NCBI GenBank assembly: GCA_018697195.1
Contig: CM031879.1
Coordinates: 25,975,660 to 26,039,659 of the forward strand
DNA length: 64,000 bases
Reading direction: 5' to 3'
Origin: Certhia americana
Taxonomy: Eukaryota > Chordata > Aves > Passeriformes > Certhiidae
This document shows positions 27,531 to 40,345 of the stretch, one piece after another. Within the stretch, counting starts at the first letter, position 1. Every line of letters starts with the position of its first letter. Made by a program: the position numbers and the translations under genes. The notes under the pieces are model-generated. The model was not told where the DNA came from. It saw only the letters and a list, made by a program, of their open reading frames with translations, and did no database searches.

Positions 27531-28483
27531 GTACAATTGGAATTTTTTTTGCTTCAACATTTAATATGTATTCATTTGCCCAACCGATTTTTGCCTAGAA
27601 ACTAAGATGTTAGTGCTACAAATTCATTCTAGTGATTTCTATTTGAGTTTTCTAATCTCTGGAGTAACTTTTTATTTCAAGACTTTTGATTGTTTTATAA
27701 CGGAGTTCTGAAACACTGATGAAGTAATAAAGCCCAAACAATCCTAGGTTAAAATAATCTCATCCCCAGTACAAGAATTTATGTCATTAGGTTGAACTAA
27801 TTCACTCAGCCATGTGCCAGGACTACTGAAGACTGAAGTATTCTTTCAGTATGCCTCAAAATCAAACCCTGTAACAACTGACATGTTTTTGGCCTTAAAT
27901 CATATTCAGCATGGGCACAGTATGCTAAGGGAAAACCATGTAAATGCTTCATATAGCACAACCTGAAACACCTTGTTAAACGTTCTGAATGTTCCTATAC
28001 CTAGGCGCTACAGTTGATGCTGGGGGGTTTTTTATTATACATGTTGTCTGCCCTATAAAGAATCAATAACCTCAACATTGAAGTCTCTAGTCACAGTGCA
28101 GGGCTTTCATGAACATTATTCTGTCAGGAATACAGCTCAACCCCTTCACCCTATTACCAGCTGGAACTGTTGCACTGCTACCAAGTCTATAAAGCGCCAT
28201 CTCCTCCACTGCAGAACAATGTCGCCTTATGCCATTTTCTCATGTCCATGTGGAAGTGTCAGAAGTCAAAGTTCACTGCAGCTCTGAACTGAACAAAATC
28301 AATGTCTACCCCATCCATATTGCCTTTAGGTTTGTTCATGTATGTTCTACATGAAATAGAATATTTCATGTAAAATATGAAAGGTTGCACACATGGTACC
28401 TTTGCTGCACTACTGGAGATCTAATGCCAAGGCCAGTGTATCCATGCAACTTATACCCTTACTCATGCCCTGTGAAAAAGAGT

Positions 28484-29213
28484 TATGAATCACATCCCAG
28501 CTGAGTCAATGCGGTGGCTGTATGTGAAATCAGAAACAGCCCTGAGACGTGGCCCACTAGAGCCCGGGATAGCTCTGGAGTACTCCGGTGCCACGCCAGG
28601 AGTGGGGGAACCACCACGGTGGGGGTTAATGCCGGGGTGGAACCTGAAGAGCTGGAGGCTCTATGGTGGTCAAAGTTGATAGCTAGAGCAGGGATCAGGC
28701 AAAGGAGAAAGGAGGAGCCACTCCTGGGTGAGGTTCCGAGAGGTTTATTGCAGGAAGCACAGCCACAGGGGACACCATGAAGAGAGACCCCGAGCACTGC
28801 TGTGCACAGGGTTAAATAAAAGGTAACAAAGAGGGTGTTCATACAAACAAACTGCCAATGTGGGGAATTCAGGGAAGGAGTGAAAGGGTTACATCAGGGT
28901 CCCTGGGCCAACCGGGCTGAGGGGGAGAAGAAGGGAGGGCACATGCCCCAATGGGGCGTTAAGTTGATGGTGACACCCCAGAACACCCAGGGGGTGGTAC
29001 ACACATGGGATTGGTTTAGGGAAAGACTGACAGGGAAGGTGCTGGAACAAGGGGTAGGGCTAGGATGATGGACAGGGAAAACACTGGAACAAAAGGCGGG
29101 GAATACCATACAAGGTAAGGATAGGGGAGGATACAAAGTAGGGGCAAACCAACTTGGGGAAAACACAGGGGTACATAGAACAAATCATTAACAATGCAAT
29201 TATTAACACAAAG
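28484..29213 (-). mobile_element. GC-rich retroviral-type LTR, probably solo; ends approximate
   Basis: On the minus strand a promoter-like TTTTATTTAAC (about 28822-28812) is followed about 65 bp later by AATAAA (28749-28744) in 'tgcaataaacctct', and then by a GC-rich U5-like stretch. This resembles passerine endogenous retrovirus LTRs I recall. GC content is far above the surrounding desert. A possible duplication GAGTTA lies at 28478-28483 and at 29214-29219, which sets the tentative borders, but a match of this length could be chance. Open frames of 119 and 132 aa on the minus strand show no gag, pol or env similarity. Confidence 0.6.
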
Positions 29214-32200
29214 CAACGAGTTAAAATAAATACCAGCTGCAACAGCCCTGCTGTGCTTAGTGACAGGGAGGGACCCCAAATTGTCTTGAAGTTTCAATGC
29301 AAACATGCTTGACAGCCTAGTTCTCTCATGGTACGCCAGGTCCCATTTCTCCTTAGGTATCTCTAGGGTAAACACTTCCCTAGAGTCCACACATCTTTGA
29401 AAAACTATTAACACAAGGAGTGGCCTTCAATGTATGAGTGGAAGATAACCTTGTAGCTGGCATTCCGTCACACATTTTCTTCAGCCCCAGACCCCCTGTT
29501 TGTCTATTTACTCCTTCTTCAAGAGATTATACGCCAAGCTCCATCAGTTCCAGACAGCTCAGGCTCCCAGTCAACAGAGATGCCACACTAGAGAAAAAAA
29601 GTGGTTTTCATTCCAAGATTTTCAGGGGAATTTCTCCCACAGAAGTAAATTGATAATGGTATGACACTCCACGAGGAGGGGCTTTGGGTACATATCCCTT
29701 CTGCCTGTACGCATTTCAGTCCATAGAGAGAGTCCAGCTTTGCCAGATTAGGTGTCCATTGTGTTTTGCATGCACATGTCTGAGAAAGAGCTAGAGAGGG
29801 CTCCAGAGTCCTTTGAGGGGCTTTCCTTTGATTGTGTTCTCTGTGAATGAGAGAAGGAAAATCCTGGACAGTAACGACTGGGACAAGTTGCCAGAATGAA
29901 GTGTGTGGTATCTGATATTCTCAACATATAAGAGATTCAAACTGATCTACCCACATAAAATTAAGAATCAACACCCAAGTCAACTAGTGACATATCCATG
30001 GGGCCTGATACTTATTCAGACATTCTGATGCTCCATTCAGACACTAAAGTGCCATGCTGATAGAGGCAGATGTTTCACAGCATGTTTTACTTTACCTTGC
30101 AGAGGAAGAGAGAGCTCTTATATAAACAATGGAGAAAGGTGGTCATTCATATTACACTGGGCCACATCTTTGAATCCTCTTCTCCTCTGTTTATCCTCCC
30201 ATAGCAGTTCCCTGGAAAAAGGGGCTAATTTGGGACAATAGATGAGAGCAGGAAAGGTTTGATGTTTAGAAGCAGTCAAGGGGCCTCAGAACTCTTTGGT
30301 CAAAGCATCCCATGGGCCCTGATATGTACATGTAACCTGAGCACTCTCAGGGCACTCAGAGATCAAGTGACTCAACAGATGCCAAAAATTTCTTCAGGAG
30401 CCTAGGTCTATGATAAATTTAAGCTTAATCCCCACAATCTTTGTTTCTATTTCCTCACATCTTTGTGACAACTAATATCTAAATCTAGCCAAAATGTGCT
30501 CTAAATGAAAACTGCCTAGCACGGTCAGAGACGCATCAGCTTGAAAAAATTAGCCCAAATGGCAGAGCAGTTATTAGCTGTAGTTCCATCTACTGATGGA
30601 TCATTGTTTATTAATATTAAGTATAAATATGCCTTGGAGTTACAGGTAGGTCCTGCTGTCTCACTGTGGCTGTCACATTTTGCTGCCTGATGACTTCTTT
30701 ATGGCTCTTCATGAATATCCTTTTTGGGGGAAAAGAGACAGATCAAAACAGCATGGCAACGATGGGCTACAGCCTGCTCCTGTTTCACTTGACATTTATT
30801 GACACTGAATTTCCTGGAGAAGAATTGATCCATACTCAGAAGAGAGTCCTGCACATCCTGTCTGCTAAGGTAGGTTGGCAGGCACAAGGACCTCCCGTCT
30901 GTCCCCAGATATCCTGATGAAATTCCATACTGTTAAACCACAAAGGCCAAACTTCAGCCCAGGAGCTGGCAATGAGCAAATGCAGTCCAATGGCTCCCTT
31001 TGCACAGGGAGGTTCCTACCCTCAAAACAGTCTGTGAGGCCTGCCTGTTGCTGGCAAAGGCTGCTTGATAACAGACAGGAAACTGACACATGCATGTGCC
31101 TGGATTCTGATAGCCATGAGCAAACCCAAAGTATTACCCTAAATATCCTGCCAGACTTGTTCTTGCACATCCAGGCATGTTATGCTCTTCAGCCAACACA
31201 TCAAATGCTCTCAGGGTAATTATGTCAGGGAAACTAAGCAAACACTTCCCAGCAGAATGGACTCATCCAGACAATCTATAAAGTATTAGGTAGTTGCCAA
31301 TGGATGAACATTTTTCACAGAATAATCATCCTCTCTCTAATACACAGCTCTGTAACTTAGGAAAAACCTACAAATACCTGCAAAAGATGAGCATAAGAGC
31401 AAAAAAAATCATAATTTTACTGGAAACAAAACATGAGCTCAGCAGAGCTAGCATTTATACCATGCATAATATGATAATTTTCCCTCTTTTAAAGATGCAA
31501 AGATCACCTTTCTCCTTTTTGCTTTTCTTTCCAAAGTGGTCTACCTGCTACACAAACTAACTGAACTCCAAATGTGTTCTAAAATTGTGTTTGATTTTGA
31601 AATCTTCTACTTTTCTTTCAGACATTAAGTGTGCCGAGATGTTCATCTAATTTTTCCAAATGAGCAAACAAATTGGTCTCTACCATACCAACTAGAAAGT
31701 AAGACAGTGAGGACTTATTGACTTCCATCATTTTAAAGTTACTGCAGGATTAAAACGGCGTTCATAGACCTTTTCTTGACAAAAGCAAAAGGAGGGGCAT
31801 TTGCTATCAAAAATGTTTTTTGAAGCCATAATGTCCAGATGCAAATGAGCTCTGCAGGGATTTAATTCCTTCCAGGCTGGATACTTGCAATTATTTCACC
31901 TTATACTGACTTGAGATTAGGCTATTATCTTGAAACAATCTGTCAAAGAATTCACTATCTATTTTTTTCTTCCCTGTTGCACTAGTGGAAAATTTTTTAT
32001 CCTGAACATTTTATGGAAAAATGGTGCCTTTTTTTCAATTAAATACAGTCTAAAAAAAATTTGAGGGTGTGACAGATGCATAAGTTGTGTACTAGGGTAA
32101 TTTTAAGATATCTGCACAAGCCAGTGAAATGACATGAAGTCCTTTTACTGAGCTGACCTAAAAAAAAAGGCACGTTACAAACCGTGGATGCATGAATCTC

Positions 32201-33171
32201 AGTCAATACTAAAAGCTGGAGAGTGCCTAATGAGCTGTAGGAGAACAAGGCTTGAGGGGATATGTTAACTAACACAACATCAGCCACAACTCTGCAGTCA
32301 GGGCTGACAGAAACAAGTCTGTGCTTGGTGACCAGCCGAGCCTGCTGCCTGCAGCTGGCTTGTCTTCAGCTGCCTTTCCAGAGTGCCTGTGTGAGGTAAC
32401 GCCAAAAGCATGAAGGTTTGCACAGCCAACGTGGAACTGCTCGCTTTCCTTCTGCTGCACAGGGGGATGAGTGTACCCTGCAGCCCCAGAGCCTGCCAAC
32501 CCCAGCCTTCTGACACTCTCTTCAGCTTAATAGGCACTTCATTTCATCCTTGACATGCTAGCAAGAGACCTCAAGCAGAGTTTAAATTTTCTTTTCTGCC
32601 TGCTGGCCACATACAACGTTTAGCCCTCCAACACCTCTTAATGCAGCTGACTAGATCAGACAACATCACCAAACAAAATGTTAGTTTTCATGCAGAACGT
32701 TTAAAACACAATTTTATCCATATTTTTAAGTTTTTATGAAAAGGAAAGAAAACAAAACCCAGTGAGATTGAGGTCTTTGAAACCAAATAAAGGCACAGAA
32801 TATGAGCAGTATGACAAATGACAGAGGTCTGAAAAATATTCAACTGCTCTGAATTTTTCTCAGCCTTGGTTCTGGCAAAGCTGTTGAGTTGGACAGGACA
32901 GCCTGGAAAGCAGGAAATGAAATAGAATTTCAGTTAATTTTATTTCATCATCTGCAGCAGATGTTCAGGTGTTCTGATGCAGACATTCAAGAAAAGATGT
33001 TTAAAGGATGTTTATCGTAAAAGCTCATCACAGAACCCTACTATTTTCAATGGCAGCTAAATGCAGTAAAGTGCATCTAAATAACAAGAATCAAAAGAGC
33101 CAAAAGGAACAGAGTAACTAAATCATTCTTTCCTGATTGCTGGCACATGGCTGCCACCCCTGCATTTTATC

Positions 33172-33205
33172 TCATGTTCTCTCAGTCTCATCTGAGAGAA
33201 CATGA
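33172..33205. repeat. Perfect inverted repeat, 14-bp arms, 6-nt loop
   Basis: TCATGTTCTCTCAG at 33172-33185 and its exact complement CTGAGAGAACATGA at 33192-33205, with loop TCTCAT. It overlaps a 14-bp tandem duplication on its right side. Confidence 0.98.
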
Positions 33206-33234
33206 CTTTATCCTAGTGACTTTATCCTAGTGAC
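33203..33234. repeat. 14-bp tandem duplication
   Basis: TGACTTTATCCTAG occurs twice head to tail (33203-33216 and 33217-33230), followed by a partial third start TGAC. Confidence 0.98.
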
Positions 33235-34387
33235 TAGCAGAGAGGAGCATACTTCTTTCTGAAACTTTGCTCAGTTTAAACAATAAAAAATCTATAAAAA
33301 AACCCAAAGAGGGTAGGAGTTTTGTACAGAAATTTACTTAACAGAAGTTACCATATTATGATACTAGTGGAAATAAGAGCAGTTTGACTCCAGAGATTAC
33401 AATATTCATTGTATTCTAATGCAGCCACCAAAACATAGCAAACATATCTATTACCCACAGTGCTACGATTCTTAAAATTATAGGTAATGTGTAAATTAGT
33501 TCCATGGTAAATAAAATCAGTGTTTGTACATTTTTAAAATAATCCTCCAAAAGGGCCTTTTCATAGCTTACATTGAGAAAATTTAGCTCTGAAAAAAAGC
33601 TTAATTTATTGACCTAAAGCAATACAGAGATATCATATTTTGACTTTCTTTTTCCTACTACAACATGATTTTCAGCAAATCTGCTACCAGATATACCTGG
33701 AGCAACTGAATGCTGCTGAGAGTTCAGCATATTCAGGGGGAACAGAATGTCAGTCAAAACTGCCTACACAGACCTCAAAGGAAGATCCTGATCACAAACA
33801 GTAATAACAAAGTTTTTCCTGGCTGGTTATTTTTGTTACTACTTGGTATTTTTCTTCAGAAAAGACAAGCTTGGGTCATCCAGCCTATCCTCTGTACTCT
33901 AAATTTCGTCCCTACACCATTCTCACCAACACCTTGTCCTCTAAGCTGCTCAGCAGTGCTGCAGGCCCCCAGCGATCTGTCCCCACTTCATCCTTAAGCA
34001 CGGCTCCTGTGGTGCTCTCAACCCCACAGCTGCAGGAAGGACAGCCATGTGTGTCCCTTGCCATACCCATGAGCTCATAAACCCCAAGCAGTGATATAGT
34101 CAAAATTAAATAAGACAGATCTCTGGCACTGGGCTCATGTCCTAGGAGGGAAAGCACAGTCCATCATGTCTTTCACCCTCCACCCACATGTGCTTGTTCT
34201 GTACTCTCACCAGCTGAGCAGAGCAGCTGCTTATTCCAAGTCAACCTATATGTTTCTCCATCAACTAGCTTTAGATCTCAGAGGACTAAACATGCTACCC
34301 CAACAGGGAGGCTTAGTGATCACAGGTGATACAGGAACTTTACACCACCAAAAACACAGTTTCCCCCACTTTCAATACAACCTGCAG

Positions 34388-35027
34388 TCTTGGGTTTTTA
34401 AAAATATTTTTTTCCTTATTGTTTTTTCATGGTTCACTAAGAAACCCGAGAATGTAAAAGTTTTTTTCCCCAGCCAGAGATTGAAGAAATGGTTGTGAGC
34501 CGTCTCTTCTGCTTTTTCATGATTGTTTATTCTTTCTTATCTATAACAGTTTTTTCCTGACAAGCAGAATTCTGCTCTGTGGGTCAGTCTCAGGCACACT
34601 CCCTGCCTTCAGGGCTGTGTGTACTTTTTATATTAAAACCCACATAATCAGTACTTATTAAAAATCTCCAATATACGTCACCTTTGCTAGAAAGTCAGTC
34701 TCCACTCCGAGCCAACCAGAAAGTGCCACCTTCGCAGCAGAAAATGGAGCAGATTAAAAAAGGAAGGAAGAAGCCCAGAAACCACAAGATTTTCTCCATC
34801 TTGCCCTCACCTGCCTGCCATTCTAGAAACCCCATAAATCTAAATTTCTCACCCTGTGATAAACTACACACTATGCTACCATCTAATACACATTCTTCAA
34901 AGTTCTGCTTCATTCCAGAGCTTAAAAAGCCTTTTCCCATGAACACAGGTTAAAAAACATTGTTTGTTAGAGGTTTTAAAATCTTAAACATGCAAAGAAA
35001 TATTTCCCAGAATTCCTGATTCCCACA
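34388..35027 (-). mobile_element. Solo LTR, copy 1 of a paralogous pair, flanked by CTGCAG target-site duplication
   Basis: A 640-bp element alignable over its whole length with 40378-41022. On the minus strand it starts TGTGGGAAT and has a TATA box (TATAAAAA, 34632-34625) and an AATAAA signal (34531-34526) about 95 bp downstream, the layout of U3, R and U5. It ends CCCAAGA. CTGCAG lies directly on both sides (34382-34387 and 35028-35033), a perfect 6-bp duplication. The 3' terminus is not the canonical CA. No gag, pol or env remains next to it, so it is a solo LTR of an endogenous retrovirus, class unassigned. A 6-bp duplication would suit a beta-like (ERVK) element. Confidence 0.75.
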
Positions 35028-36124
35028 CTGCAGCAGTTGCTTTCCTAGGTCAAGTGGCTAATATCAATACAAGGAAATAATTTAAATACTTTTAGAGATA
35101 TTTTAAATACCTCTCAGGTGTTATTTTGTAGTTCATTTTCTACATGGTTTTAGTAAAGGCTATGGAATAAAAGATGCAGAAAAGAATGCTTCACATTTTG
35201 TAAAACAAATTGAACACTTACCTCTCATAAAAAAATTATATTGATCTTCCAATAGAATGAAATTACAATTTGGTCGTTGTTGACAATTAGGTTAATTATG
35301 AAATAGGTGTGAAAAATACTCCAGGCATTGTCGAGTGCATGACAAAACAAGGTAACCACACTCAGTGTTTCTAACTCGTTTGCAGAAAAAGCTTGCAGCA
35401 TCCAATATCCTCTCAGTACAGAGGACCACTGATTAACAAGGCTAATCAGAGGTATTTTACTCTGATTTGCATCCAGAAACATCCTTCCTACTATTTAAAA
35501 ACCACCACATTTCTTCTTCATACTAAAATGCATGGAGACCATTCATTCCTTTTTCCTTTGCAGGTCTGGGGAGCGTTATCATGTTGCCATCTCTTCTCTG
35601 CCTTCTCCACTCTTCCCTCACAGGCCTCACTTCTTATAGTCCTGTCCTAGCCTTATTACATTTAACCACATCAAGTCATAAGTTTGGTATTTTTCAGAAA
35701 ATGAATCCTTTTGCCAGTTATTCTGAATTCTAAATACTGTCCACCCTAGTTCTTCTAACTGCTTCTATTTTACCTTCCCCAGATGAAATAAATAAGCTCT
35801 TTCATAACGTCTTTGATGCAAGGAGTGACACTGAAAAAATTATTTAGGACATAATTTGAAACATTTTCTCACTTTGACCAGGAATTTTTAGGTGCATTTT
35901 GTGAGAACAGCTACCCAATCCATTTTTATATGTCACAGTAATTTCATCAAGGTAGTTTTGCCTAGGGTTTTTCAGGAGAACAAAATATGACAGACCAAAA
36001 CAGCTTTTTGAAGTCAGTTGGGTCTTTTCTCTATCTGAAAAGCTTACTATTATTCATAAAAAGAAATTTAGTTGATATGACTTTTTTTTTCCCCCTCAAA
36101 TTTATTCTGGCTATTATTTGTCAT

Positions 36125-36355
36125 TTAGCTATTTTCCAAGCTTTTTGATTATTTCTTCTGCGACCATTATAGACATGAGAGCTGAGCTGACAGGTCTGTA
36201 ATTTCCTCTCTTTTACTGTGTCTAAGGACAGGTAATACATTTGCCCTTTCTGGAATGCCATCGTTTCTGAATAAGTTTACAGAATAATAGTAAATGGCAC
36301 TGGCATTTATTCTATCTGTTCTGGAAGAACTCTTGAAAAAGTTTCAAGGCCATTC
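36125..36355 (-). mobile_element. Old CR1-like LINE fragment, reverse transcriptase part
   Basis: On the minus strand two adjoining frames read IPERANVLPVLRHSKR and then GNYRPVSS, followed by MVAEEIIKKLGK. This reproduces the CR1/L2-type reverse transcriptase segment 'VPEDWKRANVVPIFKKG..GNYRPVSLTS..' with a frameshift. Upstream, RVLPEQ resembles the RVLREL block. It is degraded and without ends, so it is older than the other CR1 pieces here. The subfamily is not assigned. Confidence 0.65.
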
Positions 36356-36551
36356 AGTGTGTAGATACTAAACTATCCAAATATTCAAACATATTCGTTC
36401 ACCAGTCTGTTGTTCTGGACTTTCTCTCACTGGTGGCAATGGTATTAACCATCTGATCAATGAACACTTGATGTGATGGCCGGTACAGGGCTGAATACCA
36501 AAATTTTTCCACCTTCTTAGTGTGAGCTGCAATTAGTTGTTTTGGGTTTTG

Positions 36552-36584
36552 TTTTTTTTTTTTTTTTTTTTTTGGGGGGGGGGG
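36552..36584. repeat. T22 run joined directly to G11 run
   Basis: 22 T at 36552-36573 followed immediately by 11 G at 36574-36584, on the plus strand. Confidence 0.95.
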
Positions 36585-39500
36585 TAATTATTGCTTGATC
36601 TGCTCCTTACTATCACTGTGCTTATAAAATGTATTCGTGTTGCAGCTTAGACCCCTTTACTTGTTCTTGCATTCGTGGTGCTGCGCACATAGGCCTTCTC
36701 ATCCCCAATACTATACTGTCAATTCAACATTTTGTTCAGGCCTGGGAAGTATTCATGTTTAGTGAATTTTTTTTTCTTATCCTTCCTTTGCACAGATATT
36801 GCATACATTTCTTTCTTTTCTGAGGCTGCTAACTCTCTTGAAATCTTTTTCCTTGACCTTCCTTCTGCAGAAAGATTATGACCTTGTTTTTTAAAGTCCA
36901 TATATTGTCTTTATAATTTTATCCTTTCTCCTTTCTTCCCAATGAATCATGCCTTTCATCTTTAAATTTCTGTTTCATTTTTGTCTGTTATTCATAATCA
37001 GGAATAACTAGTTTTAATTACTTTCTTTCAAGTTCAGTGCAGTGTCAAGAAATTGCTTTCAGTATACTGCAAAAGTTTTCAAAGAGCTTGGTTAAAACTA
37101 CAGCTCAGCAGACTGATAGTTGCTGATGCTCCTACAGCATTTAGCCTCCGGGGTCAGCTGGGAATGCCTTTTTAGCTGCTGCTTGGCAGTGTTCCTTGTG
37201 CCCAGGATAGCCTCTCTGCTGATACACATCACTTGATAGCACTGCAAGAACATGCACAGTAGGAGAAGTGCCTGTGTCTGAAAAGAAGGAAAAAAAGATA
37301 CTCCAAGTTTTCCAACCTAGAAGTATGTTCTGCACTACCTGAAAGCTGTGCAATTCAAAATAAATTTGGGCTCTCACCCTTTCTGGAAGGCTTTCCTGCC
37401 TAGCAGAGCCAAAGCAACCTGCATATCCAGCCTCCTTCATCAAGAGATATGCAACCCTTACTTTTCGGAGAAAATTTAGTTTTAGAAAAAAATATGACCA
37501 GCTGCTTTACCTCTTTAAAATTATTATCACAGTTGACCCTTGCAAAGACTGTTGTCCCATTCTTTCCTCTTTCCATTGTTAGCAGACTTTCACTGGTGTT
37601 TGTTTATGGCTCTGTCTCCTCTGCCTGTATGTTCTTAATTACAAAGCAATATGTTTTCCTCCTTTTATCAACACAAACTTCTTGAGCCCTCTCTACCCTG
37701 GTATATCAATATTGCAGCCGTGTGAGTTATTCCCTAAAGCCTCTGCTATGCCAATCAGGTAATAATTTTAATTATGTGCTGAGATTTCTATGCCTGCTCT
37801 TTCTAGAGATGCAATATTCAACACATGCATCAATAAAGTCTTCTGTTTAGCTTTTCAATATTTTAGCTGCTCCATTTTTATTAAATTTTTGCAATGCCCT
37901 TGCCTGGATATCATTGTACACTATGTAGTCATTGGTCTGTTTTAGCCCTCTAAATGCCCCTGAATGAGAAAACTACACTGTAAATTCACCCAGAAAATTA
38001 CATTTAAAACTAAAGGTGGCAGTTATGATACATTTTAAATATATAGCCCAATAGGCTTTTTATTACTTATAATAAGGAACAGAAAAGAGACACAGAAAGG
38101 ACAGAGGATTTTGCTTATGCAAAATGTGTGGCTGCATGTCTGCCTTAACAATCACAGAGTGCTAAATTCAGTTTCCTGAACAGAAAGTCACACTGTTGAA
38201 AGACCTGGGGGGAGAGGGAGGAGATGATGTTCGTGGCATTTATTCTCAGGTATTTATAGTTCTTACTGACTTTCATAGTGCTAAATCAATTTAAACCAGT
38301 TCACGTTCTCTTCTAGGTCACTATTGCCTTTTTTGTATTCAATTTCCAAGCAGTCAGACAAAAGCACCTTAAACCAGAATGTGTTCTTTAGCCTGCAATC
38401 TCTTTAGTGTCCACTAGTGACTGAATAAAAGATGATCTTGCAGGATAAGACACTGATGTAATTCTAATTCATTTCTTTCTGGTTTTTGTTTGATTTTTTA
38501 CAAGAAGTGGTTTCTAATAAAGCATCCTCTCTGCACATTTTCTCTGTAGATTTTAGTGGTAAGATTTCACTCTCCTCTTGATGTAAACCAGTATTACACC
38601 AAGGTAAGTTCTGTAAGTAGTAATTACAAACAAAACACAGCAACTAAACCTACAAAATACCTGGGGACAAATTCTGCTATCAGTCCTCTTCAGTGAGACT
38701 GGATCAGGATGCAGAAAACCCTCAAGATTTACAGTCTTATGACATGTAACAAGAAAAGAGATTTATGCTAAATTGAAAAAGCTAATCAAAAAGCTGAAGG
38801 GTTTGATATTTCTGAAATGATATGTAAATTTTTGTTGACGTCACTGGAGGTGTAGGGGTGCTACTAAGAGAAGTGCAAGTCAGTGGTAAAGTATTACATA
38901 GGCTGCATTGCCTATTCTTATTACATAAAAAATACACACTCAAGCTTTTTCTTGCACGGTCTTCACACTGATTCCAAACATATTTTATAAGAGATCAGCT
39001 GTGATTCTGCTGAGCAGCTTTATACTGCTCTTCTAGTTATTTGTCTTAAGACACTGTGCAAATTATAATAACCCAGATTTTCATACAGCAAAATAATCTT
39101 CTTAGTTGATTCTCCACAGGGTTTATTTATTCAGCCTTCTTCCCTAGGTCTTGAAATAATGTAGACAGTAACCTCTTTTTCTACTCCCCTTCCACTGAAA
39201 AAAATAAGCTATTTTTTTCAACAAGAGACACTGAGTGCTGGTCACAGAAAAATCCTTTTAAAGAATGCTTATTATTTATTCAATTTTCAGATTCAGTATA
39301 GACACATAAGTTATTCAAATTGTGCTTGTTAATACTGATCAGTCACTTTTAGGAGACTCTTTAATCTGTACAGTTATAAAGTATAATGGGATTTATTTCA
39401 ATAAAGTTTACCAGGAATGAAAGTACATGAGGTAAATCCTATTATATCTTAAGAGATGGGATGTATTTCCCTGTTTACTTTTTAATCCTCCTTTGTCAGG

Positions 39501-39604
39501 AACAACAAATTTTCGTTTGAGAGTGTTTGAGGATTCTTTTCCTTGATGATCAATTTTACCATTTGAAAGCAGAGTGAAGGCTGAACATCTCCTTTTGAAG
39601 TGAG

Positions 39605-40345
39605 CAAACAGGATTCCTATGAAGTTCAACAAAGGGAAGTGCAAAATCCTGTACCTGGGAAGAAAAAAATCCCAGGCAACTTTACAGGCTGGAGGCCAAC
39701 CAGCTGAAAAGCAGCTTTACAGAAAAGGACCTGGGTGTCCTGGCAGGCACAAAATTGAACATCAGCCAGCACTGAACCCTTGCAGCAGAAGAGGCTGCAT
39801 TAGAAGAAGCACTGCCAGCAGACTGAAGGCAGTCATCCTTCCCCTTTATTGAGAATTGGTGAGACACACCCAGAGCGTTGGATCCAATTCTGGGCTCCCC
39901 ACTGCAAGGCAGTCATGGAGCTACTGGAGTCAGCCTGGCAAAGGGCCAAGGAGATGACAAAGGGCTGACAGCAGCTGACACATATGAGAGGCTGACAGAG
40001 CTGGGACTGTTCATCCTGGAGAAGGCTCAGGGAGATCCTCTCAATGTATATAAACACCTGATGAGGGCAGCAAAGAAGATGGGGCCCAGGACCTCGACCC
40101 TGGTGCAGTGACAGGATGAGAGGCAATGGACACAAAGGTAAATAGAGGAAATTCCATATAAATAAAGTAAACTTCTACTGTGAGGGTGCCTAGACTGGTG
40201 GTGCACCTTCCTTTGTTGGATGTACTCAAAACCCAACCAAAACATGTCCCTGAGAAAGCCGCCCTAACTGCCCCTGAACTGAGCAGGACTAGGTGATCTC
40301 TAAGAAGTGTCTTCCTCCAGTCTCAGTGATTCTATCACCCTGTGA
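39605..40345 (+). mobile_element. CR1 LINE, 5'-truncated, ORF2 C-terminus to 3' end
   Basis: Translation near 39619 gives MKFNKGKCKILYLGRKK and later CIRRSTASRLKAVILPLY, the C-terminal reverse transcriptase/tail region of CR1 ORF2. Downstream nucleotides follow the CR1 consensus in order ('gttggatccaattctgggctcc', 'gagctgggactgttcatcctggag', 'gtgacaggatgagaggcaatgg', 'ctactgtgagggtg', 'gattctatcaccctg'). Many substitutions, small deletions and stops show it is inactive. It ends about 30 bp before the LTR at 40378. Confidence 0.9.

Larger units (their letters stand above)
25619..28483. other. Gene desert between CR1 fragment and LTR
   Basis: No gene was recognised. It contains the GA-rich/G4 tract and the AAAAT repeat. 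An A8-C4-T10 block lies at about 25753-25774. Confidence 0.65.
29220..34381. other. Gene desert between LTRs
   Basis: No gene was recognised. ORFs of about 100-114 aa on both strands near 30865-31219 overlap each other and lack motifs. The part at 29220-29420 could still belong to the retroviral element to its left. The hairpin plus tandem duplication at 33172-33234 is listed separately. Confidence 0.6.
35034..39604. other. Desert between the two paralogous LTRs
   Basis: About 4.6 kb. The only transposon sequence recognised is the CR1 reverse transcriptase fragment at 36125-36355. There is no retroviral gag, pol or env similarity on the minus strand, no primer-binding site next to the right LTR, and no polypurine tract next to the left one. 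Confidence 0.65.

Noticed and set aside
28483..29414. 119- and 132-aa minus-strand frames as retroviral genes
   Set aside because: They run through LTR promoter and U5-like sequence and show no gag, pol or env motifs.
30666..30917. Possible exon ending at AAG|GTAGGT near 30868
   Set aside because: A good donor match alone is common by chance. No protein similarity or acceptor-linked frame supports it.
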